A stretch of DNA of 64,000 bases from Margaritifera margaritifera (lineage: Eukaryota > Mollusca > Bivalvia > Unionida > Margaritiferidae): the NCBI GenBank assembly GCA_029931535.1, contig JAQPZY010001344.1, positions 1,281,501-1,345,500 on the forward strand, in the 5' to 3' direction. Below, piece after piece: positions 24,512-33,194 of this stretch. The notes beneath the pieces were generated by a model. It did no database searches. It worked only from the letters and a program-made list of their open reading frames with translations, and was not told the origin of the DNA. Position 1 is the first letter of the stretch. The number at the start of each line of letters is the position of its first letter. The translations under genes and the position numbers were made by a program.

Positions 24512-27500
24512 TTAAGCAATTTTGGAAAAATTGGAACAAAATTTCCGATAATATCTAGCCATACCTAGAAATCGCATCAGTTGCTTTTTACAAATTGGTA
24601 CTTGAAATTCAGAGATAGCTTTGACCTTAGCTTCTATAGGTTTAACTTGACCTTGTCCCACAATATGTCCTAAAAATGTGACACAAGCATGGCAAAACTC
24701 ACTTTTGCTCAAATTAATTGTCAGATTCGCATCGCTGAGTCGATCGAAGAATTTTCGAATGGTTTCCAAATGATCTTCCCAGGTGTTGTTGTAGATAATG
24801 ACGTCATCGATATAAGCGTCACAATTATCAAGACCAAATGTTATCATGTTCATCAGACGTTGAAACGTTGCAGGCGAATTTTTCATTCCAAACGGCATGA
24901 CTTTATATTGATAAAGTCCATCTGGAGTTACAAATGCTGAAATTTCTTTTGCCCTTTCCGTCAGTGGAATTTGCCAGAATCCTTTTAAAAGGTCAAACTT
25001 GGTGACATATTCCGCATTTCCAATTTTATCAATGCAATCGTCCATCCTTGGGATTGGAAATGAATCAGTTTTGGTGACACTGTTGACTTTTCTATAGTCA
25101 GTACACATACGGAATGTATTATCTGGCTTGGGAACAAGAATACATGGTGAACTCCAGTTACTTTTACTTGGTTCTATGAAATCATTCTCCAGTAGATACT
25201 GAATTTCTTTCTTCAGATAGTTCTGTTTGAGAGGATTCATCCTATAAGGATGCTGTTTCACAGGCGCAGAATCTACAATGTCAACGTCATGATAAATTTT
25301 ACTTGTTCGTGTTGGAACATCAGGAAACAAGTGCTCATAGTCATGTAATAGCTGTTTTAGTTCATTTCTTTCCTGTTGTTGTAGATGTGAAAGTTTCTGG
25401 TCTAGGTTGTTCAATATTTCTGAATTCCGAAGATTGGTTATACCAGAGTCACTATAGTCTGATTGTATTCCATCGTTGATATCTTCACTGTGTGGGACAG
25501 GTACAACTAAATTAACAGAATAATTAGCTGAGCTATCTCTGTCAAAATATTCCTTTAACATATTTATATGACAAAGTTGTTTCTGTTTCCGTCTCCCAGG
25601 AGTGTTAATGATATAATTTAAGTCATTTACTTTCTTTGCAACGGTATAAGGACCATAAAATTTAGCCTGAAGAGGATTTTGAGGTATGGGAAAGAGAGCC
25701 AGAACTTTGTCACTAGGTTTAAAACTCCTTTCCTGTGTATTTCTGTCATACCTTAATTTCATTTTTGACTGAGTAGTGTGAAGATTAGTTCTTGCTACTT
25801 CACAGGCCTTTGACAACTTGTATTTGAAATCAGAAACATAATCAAGAAGATTAATCTTTGAATCTTCATTTGAAAGAAGTTTCTCTTTCAATAATTTCAA
25901 TGGTCCGCGGACAGTATGACCAAAAACTAGTTCAAAGGGACTAAAACCCAACGACTCTTGAACTGATTCCCTAACAGCAAACAACAACAAATGAACACCC
26001 TCATCCCAATCCTTTTCTGTATCAAAGCAATATGATCGAATCATATTCTTCAAAGTTTGATGAAATCTTTCCAAAGCACCTTGACTTTCAGGGTGATAGG
26101 CAGAAGATTTAAACTGTAGGATGCCTAATTCATGCATAACTTGTTGGAAAATTCCAGACATAAAATTTGACCCTTGATCTGACTGGACAGATTTGGGAAG
26201 GCCAACAAGTGTAAAAAACTTCACCAAAGCTTTCACAATAGTTTTAGTTTTTATATTTCTCAGAGGAATAGCTTCTGGAAATCTTGTAGATGCACACATG
26301 ATGGTCAACAAGTATTGGTTGCCTGACTTGGTTTTAGGTAAAGGACCAACACAGTCTACAATTATTCTACTAAATGGTTCATCAAATGCAGGAATAGGTT
26401 GCAGATGAGCCTTAGGTATCTTCTGATTCGGTTTTCCTACCATTTGACAAGTGTGACAAGATCTGCAGTATTTAGAAACATCACTTTTGAGTTTCGGCCA
26501 ATAAAAATGATTCAAGATCTTGTGATAAGTCTTACGGACTCCTAAATGACCAGCCAAAGGAGTTTCATGGGCTAAATTAAGAATTTCCTGTCGATATGAC
26601 TTAGGAACAACAATTTGATAGCTCACTGACCACTCGTCACCAGCGGGTACATCAGGTGGTCTCCATTTCCTCATAAGGACCCCATTTTTCACAAAGTAAC
26701 ACACTGGAACTTGTGTGGCTTCAGTTTCACTAATAGGCCTCTGAAACAAACAAGATATCTCGGGATCTTGCTCCTGTTCAACGACAAGGGATTGTCGTTT
26801 GTCATCCTGATTAGAACAAAGAGAATGAGTTGCCAAAAGAGGATCACTGTGATCAATACCATTTGATTGATCAATACCTGAGGAAAAAGTGACCTCATCA
26901 AAAAACTGACCAATACATGTGTCAGCTAAAGGAATAATATCCTGATCAACATCAATCTCAAGAGTTCTTTTTGCCATAGCTCTAGTAACTGCACAAGCAG
27001 GGTACAAATCAGGGATTTCAGTTTCGACAGGATCAACTTTCTGATCCAAACAAGGCTTGTCAGTTACAAGTGGATTAACCACAACCTTATCTCCAGCTAG
27101 GTCATTGCCTAGTAATAAATGAACACCCTCTATGGGTAAAGAAGTCACTGCCCCAACAGTCACAGGTCCAGAAACTAAGTCTGATGCCAAATTTACACAA
27201 TGGAGAGGAACATTTACAAAGCCGCACTCTACTCCCTGAACAAGAACACTTTCACTTGAAGAAGACTCCTCAGACAAAGGCAACGTACCTGATAATAAAA
27301 GACTCTGAGAAGCTCCAGTGTCCCTTAATATTTTAATTGGGATAGGTTTGGCAGAATCACCAATAAGTGATATAGAACCTTCTGACATGAATGGTTCATA
27401 AGCCTCCAAAATAGAATCAGACTGGGGTTTGTTTGACCCAACAAATGTATTGCTTTCAATACAAGACCGTGACCTTGACCTCGAAGAAATAAGAGCATTT

Positions 27501-28345
27501 GGAAAAGCTCTGTCTTTTCTCTGTTGCTTATTTTTCAACTTGAAGCAATCAGAAATAACGTGCCCTTTCTTTTTACAATAAGTGCACGTAGGAAGAGATA
27601 AGGATTTCTGATCAGTCTTATCAGATGTTTGATTCCTAACAGTTGTGCTGTTGTGAAATTTGGAAGTACTCGAATGAGATTGAAATGGTTTTTTACCAGA
27701 AAACTGCTGAGAGGACGATTTATTACCAAATGAAATTTTGTGAGTCAAGGAATAATCATCAGCCATACGAGCAGCATTTTCCAAAGTTTCCACATTCTGC
27801 TCGTCAGGATAGGTTTTAACATCACTATGGATGCACCTCTTGAACTCTTCAATTAATACGAGCTGTCTGAGGTTATCATAACCTTGATCAACTTTCTTGG
27901 CTGAGCACCACCTATGAAATAGTTGTTCTTTATCCCTTGCAAATTCGACATGAGTTTGTCCAGTTTCTTTTCTACAATTCCTAAACCTTTGTCGATATGC
28001 CTCTGGTACCAACTCATAAGCTTTCAAGATGTACTCCTTAACCACATCATAATCAGTGCTTTGTTGTACTGACAGTGAAGTGTAGACTTCACGAGCTTTG
28101 CCAATAAGTACACTTTGTAACAACAAAGTCCAATGCTCTCTGGGCCATTTCAAGTTTTCAGCTATTTTCTCGAAATGAAGAAAGTATTTATCTACTTCTT
28201 TTTCCTGAAAAGGGGGTACTAACCTAATATATCTAGTAACATCAAAACCTGAACTTTTATTTAAGGGAGTGGAGTGTGCTCTGTTTGCCAGTTCTAATTC
28301 TCTTAACTTAAATTGCATTTCCCTTTCTTCTCTTTGCATCTGCAT
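24512..28345 (-). CDS. gag-pol: gag-pol polyprotein: capsid, protease, integrase, reverse transcriptase
   Basis: 1277 codons from the first in-frame ATG. The true start is upstream, cut off by frameshifts, so this ATG is only the ORF boundary. Order: residues 114-200 SCAN-like capsid region; 254-267 zinc knuckle C-x2-C-x4-H-x4-C; about 325-425 aspartic protease with DTGA at 342-345 and LLLGNDL at 410-416; 593-633 integrase H-H-C-C zinc finger (H593, H600, C630, C633); integrase core D664, D723, E759 with 35 residues between the last two; GPY at 898-900 of the GPY/F module; about 1015-1277 reverse transcriptase with CTDYRKVN, KFDLLKGFWQIPL and YIDD at 1178-1181. All catalytic residues I can check are present. 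It stops at TAA before RNase H. Gag and pol share one frame. The integrase-before-RT order is typical of Gmr1-like elements. Confidence 0.93.
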   Translation of the reverse strand: MQMQREEREMQFKLRELELANRAHSTPLNKSSGFDVTRYIRLVPPFQEKEVDKYFLHFEKIAENLKWPREHWTLLLQSVLIGKAREVYTSLSVQQSTDYDVVKEYILKAYELVPEAYRQRFRNCRKETGQTHVEFARDKEQLFHRWCSAKKVDQGYDNLRQLVLIEEFKRCIHSDVKTYPDEQNVETLENAARMADDYSLTHKISFGNKSSSQQFSGKKPFQSHSSTSKFHNSTTVRNQTSDKTDQKSLSLPTCTYCKKKGHVISDCFKLKNKQQRKDRAFPNALISSRSRSRSCIESNTFVGSNKPQSDSILEAYEPFMSEGSISLIGDSAKPIPIKILRDTGASQSLLLSGTLPLSEESSSSESVLVQGVECGFVNVPLHCVNLASDLVSGPVTVGAVTSLPIEGVHLLLGNDLAGDKVVVNPLVTDKPCLDQKVDPVETEIPDLYPACAVTRAMAKRTLEIDVDQDIIPLADTCIGQFFDEVTFSSGIDQSNGIDHSDPLLATHSLCSNQDDKRQSLVVEQEQDPEISCLFQRPISETEATQVPVCYFVKNGVLMRKWRPPDVPAGDEWSVSYQIVVPKSYRQEILNLAHETPLAGHLGVRKTYHKILNHFYWPKLKSDVSKYCRSCHTCQMVGKPNQKIPKAHLQPIPAFDEPFSRIIVDCVGPLPKTKSGNQYLLTIMCASTRFPEAIPLRNIKTKTIVKALVKFFTLVGLPKSVQSDQGSNFMSGIFQQVMHELGILQFKSSAYHPESQGALERFHQTLKNMIRSYCFDTEKDWDEGVHLLLFAVRESVQESLGFSPFELVFGHTVRGPLKLLKEKLLSNEDSKINLLDYVSDFKYKLSKACEVARTNLHTTQSKMKLRYDRNTQERSFKPSDKVLALFPIPQNPLQAKFYGPYTVAKKVNDLNYIINTPGRRKQKQLCHINMLKEYFDRDSSANYSVNLVVPVPHSEDINDGIQSDYSDSGITNLRNSEILNNLDQKLSHLQQQERNELKQLLHDYEHLFPDVPTRTSKIYHDVDIVDSAPVKQHPYRMNPLKQNYLKKEIQYLLENDFIEPSKSNWSSPCILVPKPDNTFRMCTDYRKVNSVTKTDSFPIPRMDDCIDKIGNAEYVTKFDLLKGFWQIPLTERAKEISAFVTPDGLYQYKVMPFGMKNSPATFQRLMNMITFGLDNCDAYIDDVIIYNNTWEDHLETIRKFFDRLSDANLTINLSKSEFCHACVTFLGHIVGQGQVKPIEAKVKAISEFQVPICKKQLMRFLGMARYYRKFCSNFSKIA

Positions 28346-28568
28346 TTGCCTCTCTTCTTTCTCTCTCTCTCTCTCTCCATCTGCATTTGTATCTGCCTCT
28401 CTTCCTTCTGCATTTGTATCTGCCTCTCTTCCTTCTGCATTTGTATCTGCCTCTCTTCTTTCTCTCTCTCCATCTGTATCTGTCTCTCTTGTTTCTCTCT
28501 CTCCATCTGTATCTGCCTCTCTTCTTTCTTTCTCTCTCTCTCTGAATCTGAAGCTTTGCCAATTCTAA
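28303..28568 (-). repeat. Coding minisatellite in gag (Glu/Arg/Gln/Met repeats) with GA runs
   Basis: Tandem 27- and 33-bp units encode EERQIQMQK- and MEREKEERQIQ-type repeats, predicted to form a charged coiled coil. Two (GA)n runs (near 28362-28379 and 28525-28548) mark the places where the open frame changes. Each shift has the size and direction expected of one extra GA dinucleotide. Confidence 0.85.
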
Positions 28569-28835
28569 ATCCATCTGGTTCTTTAACTCTAATTCCCTTA
28601 ATTTCCTGTCAGAACCAGATACAGGCTTTCTCTTCAAACTTAAAGCACTGCTATCAAAAATTCCCTTTCCTACTAAATACTGAATCAAAATAATCTTTAT
28701 CTCCTGTTTTGTCAATGATACTTTTGCCTCAGATAGACTGTATTTTCTGGCAAGCTCGAGCAACTCATCCTTTCTCATGCACTCTAACCCCTCCTGGGTA
28801 GGTTTTGAAATGAAATTCTGAACATTAGATGCCAT
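28308..28835 (-). pseudogene. gag: gag N-terminal region (frameshifted)
   Basis: The probable gag start is the ATG at 28835, about 150 bp inside the primer-binding site. Roughly the first 99 codons look authentic: an N-terminal helical region with MRKDELLELARKYSL-type sequence, resembling SAP/leucine-rich start segments of invertebrate gag proteins, then a charged KLRELELK stretch. After the (GA)n run near 28525-28548 this frame turns into Arg/Lys-rich nonsense, while the repeat-encoded coiled coil continues in the next frame and the main gag-pol ORF in the third. Two frameshifts therefore separate this start from the rest of gag. Confidence 0.8.
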
Positions 28836-28984
28836 TGTAAATGCTTGTTGGTTTCACACACAAAAAAATTCTCTATTAAAAATCTTTGCCAAAGACAAAA
28901 AAAAAATTTCAAGACAAAATCAATATGAATTTCAAAGATAAATTTAATATCTCTAATATGCTTTAAAGAAATTCAATCCCAGAT
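28836..28984 (-). other. Untranslated leader between PBS and gag
   Basis: About 150 bp, AT-rich, non-coding. Expected to hold packaging signals, none of which I can identify. Confidence 0.6.
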
Positions 28985-28996
28985 GACGAGCCCCCA
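28985..28996 (-). other. Primer-binding site, tRNA-Pro type
   Basis: On the minus strand TGGGGGCTCGTC starts 5 nt after the 5' LTR. These 12 bases equal the start of the proline-tRNA primer site of murine leukaemia virus. Beyond that the match breaks by a short insertion (ATCTGGGAT rather than CGGGAT), so the primer identity is likely but not certain. Confidence 0.7.
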
Positions 28997-29001
28997 ATTT
29001 C

Positions 29002-29761
29002 TTTTACGACTCTATGGTCTAAGAAAAATGTAACAGAAAGAAAGTGAAACCAACAAATCAAGTAAAAATCAACAATCAATTTATTACTAGATAATTAAAA
29101 TGAAAAATCAAAAAGTCACTTACAGTAATGTGTTTTGAAATCCTAATAATCCAATAAGAATGATTGTTCTAATCACAAGTCCTAAATATAGAATGTGTCC
29201 TTGAATGTTATGATGTGCTAATGGTCTCCAAAGTCCTGATGTACTAGAAATCTTGATGTGCTGATGTCAAAATGAAGTATTCCAAAATCTCTGAATAAGT
29301 TCACATAAATTCCAAAATCATCAATTAGAAATCCAAAATCCAAAAGTTTATGAGCACTGTTATAATCCAATGAATATTTAAAATAATTCCTCTCTTAGAA
29401 TTTGGAATGAATTTTCACAACTGTAAAAGCTCTTTACAAGACTGATGGTAATGTCGAACTGAAAAAATGTCCACCAAACATGATATATATAAAGATTGGT
29501 CACATGACAGAATGTTCTAGATTGGTCACATGACAGAATGTTCTAGAATGTGTGTCATCTTAATGGAATTTTTACTTGTAAACAAAAATCAACCTTGACC
29601 TTCAAATTGAGAAAACATATTGATCAAAACAACCTAATTCCAGGACACTAGTTATACATGTTTTTCCTAATAAACATAAAGATTTAAGCAAATATTAAAG
29701 TGAAGAAACATTTATAATTTCCTAAAATATATATAATATTATATAAACATCATACATAACA
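29002..29761 (-). repeat. 5' LTR (promoter copy) of the Gmr1-like element
   Basis: 760 bp. The terminal G of the expected GTAACA end is changed (GTAAAA), one of five differences from the other LTR. The promoter elements lie at 29479-29549. Confidence 0.97.
29479..29549 (-). promoter_or_regulatory. LTR promoter: TATA box, CCAAT boxes and heat-shock element
   Basis: In transcription order: a perfect alternating heat-shock element GAAtgTTCtaGAA at 29536-29548 (palindromic, so strand-neutral); a 26-bp unit repeated twice (29520-29545, 29494-29519), each copy holding TTCTGTCATGTGACCAATC with an E-box-like CATGTG and a CCAAT box; then CTTTATATATATCATG as TATA box at about 29482-29493. The second copy has the near-perfect element GAAtgTTCtaGAt. 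The layout fits an inducible RNA polymerase II promoter. Binding by HSF1 is inferred. Confidence 0.65.
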
Positions 29762-29913
29762 GTATATCAATATGAAAACAAATAAGGACCTACCTTAACA
29801 TGCGCAGTTCTGACACCACCTAGATACACAATCAAAGTTTGATCCGGTACACAATTTTCATTAAACAAATACTTTTGTACAAATGGTCTACCCATGCACT
29901 AAATACTGCTACT

Positions 29914-30080
29914 TCAATGATAAGCATAATTCTAAAAGAACTATTGAGATTTTTCCAATGATAAGCATAATTCTAAAAGAACTATTGAGATGTTTCCAAT
30001 GATAAGCATAATTCTAAAAGAACTATTGAGATGTTTCCAATGATAAGCATAATTCTAAAAGAACTATTGAGATGTTTCCA
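29914..30080. repeat. 41-bp minisatellite, 4 copies
   Basis: The unit core is caatgataagcataattcta followed by aaagaactattgaga. Confidence 0.93.
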
Positions 30081-30442
30081 AGATGTCTTTTCTGGATTTA
30101 TCCGCTCTTGTAACGAAATAGCTCCACGTTTACTATTGAAGACTACGCAATATTGTGCATATAACAAACATGAATCAGAATATTATTCTGTTAACATAAC
30201 ACATATGAAATTGCTCTGTTCAATCGACAGATATAAAACTATGAAACTATGCTGGCGACATGAAATTATGAAGTTATCTTTTTTATATTTGAGTCATAAA
30301 TTTATGATATTGTACTGTTCACACAACAGGTATGAATATATGAAATACACCATTCAATAACGGATATGAAGTTATGATACCACGTTGTTCAGATAGGTTC
30401 CGCTCCTGAGTTTCGCATGTTTGCACAGGGTTAAACGTGTCC
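30081..30442. other. Unique spacer
   Basis: Contains repeated motifs of the kind tatgaaa...tatga but no clear unit. No gene. Confidence 0.4.
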
Positions 30443-31009
30443 AGAAAAGGTATTCTATTGTTTTCCCTAATGGTAATCCTTGGTATGAAAAGGTATTCTC
30501 CTGTTTTCCCTAATGGTAATCCTTGGTATGATAAGGTATTCTCCTGTTTTCCCAAATGATAATCCTTGGTATGAAAAGGTATTCTCCTGTTTTCCCTAAT
30601 GGTAATCCTTGGTATGAAAAGGTATTCTCCTGTTTTCCCCAATGGTAATCCTTGGTATGAAAAGGGATTCTCCTGTTTTCCCCAATGGTAATCCTTGGTA
30701 TGAAAAGGGATTCTTCTGTTTTCCCTAATGTTAATCCTTGGTATGAAAAGGTATTCTTCTGTTTTCCCTAATGGTAATCCTTGGTATGAAAAGGTATTCG
30801 CCTGTTTTTCCTAATGGTAATCCTTGGTATGAAAAGGTATTCTCCTGTTTTCCCCAATGGTAATCCTTGGTATGAAAAGGTATTCTTCTGTTTTCCCCAA
30901 TGGTAATCCTTGGTATGAAAAGGTATTCTCCTGTTTTCCCCAGTGGTAATCCTTGGTATGAAAAGTAATTCTATTGTTTTCCCTAATGGTAATCCTTGGT
31001 ATGAAAAGA
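30443..31009. repeat. 43-bp minisatellite, about 13 copies
   Basis: The unit core is ggtaatccttggtatgaaaa followed by ggtattctcctgttttccc. Confidence 0.96.
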
Positions 31010-31365
31010 GAAATGTATATATCCTACTGTAGGTTTAAAGAACCTATACTTTTCTTTATTTTGGTGTCTGGAAGACGGGGTTTGTTTGCGTTGGAGAGTA
31101 CCCATATAGGTCTTACTTCTGATGCCCATCTGATAGAAGATTGCTAGCTTTGCATGGCTATTTTCAGTTTCTGAACTTCCAAGGTAAATAAAAAAAAATG
31201 AGCCGATAACTTATTTAGTTTTTTATATTTTAAAATGTATGTTTTTATTTTTATATATTTTTAAATATAAGTGCACTTTCGGAAAGAAGTAATGCATACA
31301 CTGTGAAAGTTTATGTCTGTATTTCAAGCACAGGCAAAGTTAGTATACTCTGTAATATTTTAAGT
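31010..31365. other. Unique spacer
   Basis: AT-rich, nothing recognised. Confidence 0.4.
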
Positions 31366-31753
31366 ACATTTTGCCAGAACACAGGATCAGTCATTTTGCC
31401 AGAACACAGGATCAGTCATTTTGCCAAAACACAGGATCAATCATTTTGCCAGAACACAGGATCAGTCATTTTGGCAGAACACAGGATCAGTCATTTTGGC
31501 AGAACACAGGATCAGTCCTTTTGCCAGAACACAGGATCAGTCATTTTGCCAGAACACAGGATCAGTCCTTTTGCCAGAACACAGGATCAGTCCTTTTGCC
31601 AGAACACAGGATCAGTCATTTTGCCAGCACACAGGATCAGTCCTTTTGCCAGAACACAGGATCAGTCATTTTGGCAGAACACAGGATCAGTCCTTTTGCC
31701 AGAACACAGGATCAGTCATTTTGCCAGAACACAGGATCAGTCATTTTGCCAGG
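31366..31753. repeat. 25-bp minisatellite, about 15 copies
   Basis: The unit core is ttttgccagaacacaggatc plus agtca. The unit lacks plus-strand stops in every phase, so three overlapping ORFs of 134-157 codons (31303-31825) are artefacts. Confidence 0.96.
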
Positions 31754-32698
31754 TGTCTGCTTCAAACAGCAGATAGTTTTCCTAACAGTGTTCAAAACCA
31801 AATGTCAATTCAATTAGGTAAATGACATGTAAATGAATGTTGACATTTTTCTACATTGTTACAGTTGTAGAGAAAACAACTTTTCCCTATGTCTTGCCCC
31901 CTTTCAACGGTGCTCCATAAACCATCGAGCGGAACCATATCAAATATGAAGTCTTCTTTCTGCACTATAATGGGGCGTAACACAAGGAATGATCCCAAGT
32001 ACGGTATTCCTTCCAGTCTGCCGTAGAAGTCCTAAAAACCTCACTGTCGTGTAGATAAATGCCGTAGAAGTCCTAAAAACCTCACTGTCGTGTAGATAAA
32101 TGCCGAAGCATGATATGTTGACCCCTCAGACGCTGCGACGGGTCACACATGACTTCATATGGCCAAAACCACTGGTTTCAAAATCAAGCCCGTGAAAATC
32201 AGTTCGAAATGTACGAAACTGTACCGTGTAATACATCGGTCAGAAACTTTATATCATGCTTTGGCATAAACGCCACTATACGTGTTATGTATGCGTACAT
32301 AGGTAAAGATCTGGTTAAACATTAAAACTGTTCTATGTCAAGAATTACTATATGGAATTTCATGATAATCATGTTCATACATTAATCTATCTAACACAGA
32401 TGATAGAAAGAAAAGAAGAAAGTATACACTTATTACATGCATCTACAGCTTAAAGATTATTATCGTAAAGGAGACAGGGTCCTGATACAGTATCAAGTAA
32501 TGGCACAATACTGAAAAATGAGAACTCTATATACTGGTACGTGGCGGGAACAACCGACGGAAAACATGAGGTAATTGAGATCCTACCGCCATCGCTTTAC
32601 ACGTAGCACAGTCAGTCTGTTGACCAAGTGAGTAAAACTGTACATGTCGCAATCGTTAGACAGAACTAAAACATACACCAATGGTAATACTGTATTGG
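31754..32698. other. Unique sequence with a perfect 41-bp duplication
   Basis: 32021-32061 is repeated at once at 32062-32102 (core ccgtagaagtcctaaaaacc). Nothing else recognised. Confidence 0.6.
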
Positions 32699-32972
32699 CC
32701 GACAAGATCCATACTATATTTACATTGCAATAGAATACAATTGGGCGACAAGACTCATACTATATTTACATTGCAATAGAATACAATTGGGTGACAAGAT
32801 TCATACTATATTTACATTGCAATATAATACAATTGGGTGACAAGACTCATACTATATTTACATTGCAATAAAATACAATTGGGCGACAAGACTCATACTA
32901 TATTTACATTGCAATAGAATACAATTGGGTGACAAGACCCATACTATATTTACATTGCAATAGAATACAATT
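32699..32972. repeat. 46-bp minisatellite, 6 copies
   Basis: The unit core is gacaagactcatactatatt followed by tacattgcaata. Confidence 0.95.
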
Positions 32973-33194
32973 GCACATTCTTGCACACTATTCCTTGAAA
33001 AGATGCTGCCTTTATGTATTAAGTCATCTAGGATTGATATCGATAAACTTACGTGATATTTTAAAGATATAAAAAATCCGACATATAAGTTTTGTTTTGT
33101 ACCAAATGAAAATATGTTGTTCTTTATAAAAGAAAATACATATGTACAAGGGAGTTGAAAGTAATGTTTAATGAATAAACATAGAAATTTTAGT

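Larger units (their letters stand above)
23113..29761 (-). mobile_element. Gmr1-like Ty3/gypsy LTR retrotransposon, nearly complete
   Basis: A 6649-bp element read on the minus strand. Both LTRs are 760 bp (TG...CA ends, 5 differences by eye) and are flanked by the 4-bp direct repeat GTAT at 23109-23112 and 29762-29765. Inside, in transcription order, are the primer-binding site, gag (coiled coil, SCAN-like capsid region, zinc knuckle), protease, integrase, reverse transcriptase and RNase H, then a polypurine tract. Integrase precedes RT, as in Ty1/copia, although RT (YIDD box), RNase H and the GPY/F integrase tail are of Ty3/gypsy type. That combination defines the Gmr1 group. There is no env. 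Two frameshifts in gag and one stop between RT and RNase H make this copy defective. The low LTR divergence indicates recent insertion. Confidence 0.93.

Noticed and set aside
28269..28693. Plus-strand ORFs rich in Ser, Leu, Cys and Ile
   Set aside because: Antisense of the GA-rich gag coiled-coil repeats.
23113..29761. Endogenous retrovirus with env
   Set aside because: No ORF follows RNase H; only about 130 bp separate the pol stop from the polypurine tract.
31303..31825. Three overlapping plus-strand ORFs of 134-157 codons
   Set aside because: Translation of a 25-bp tandem unit; no domain and identical cycles in every frame.
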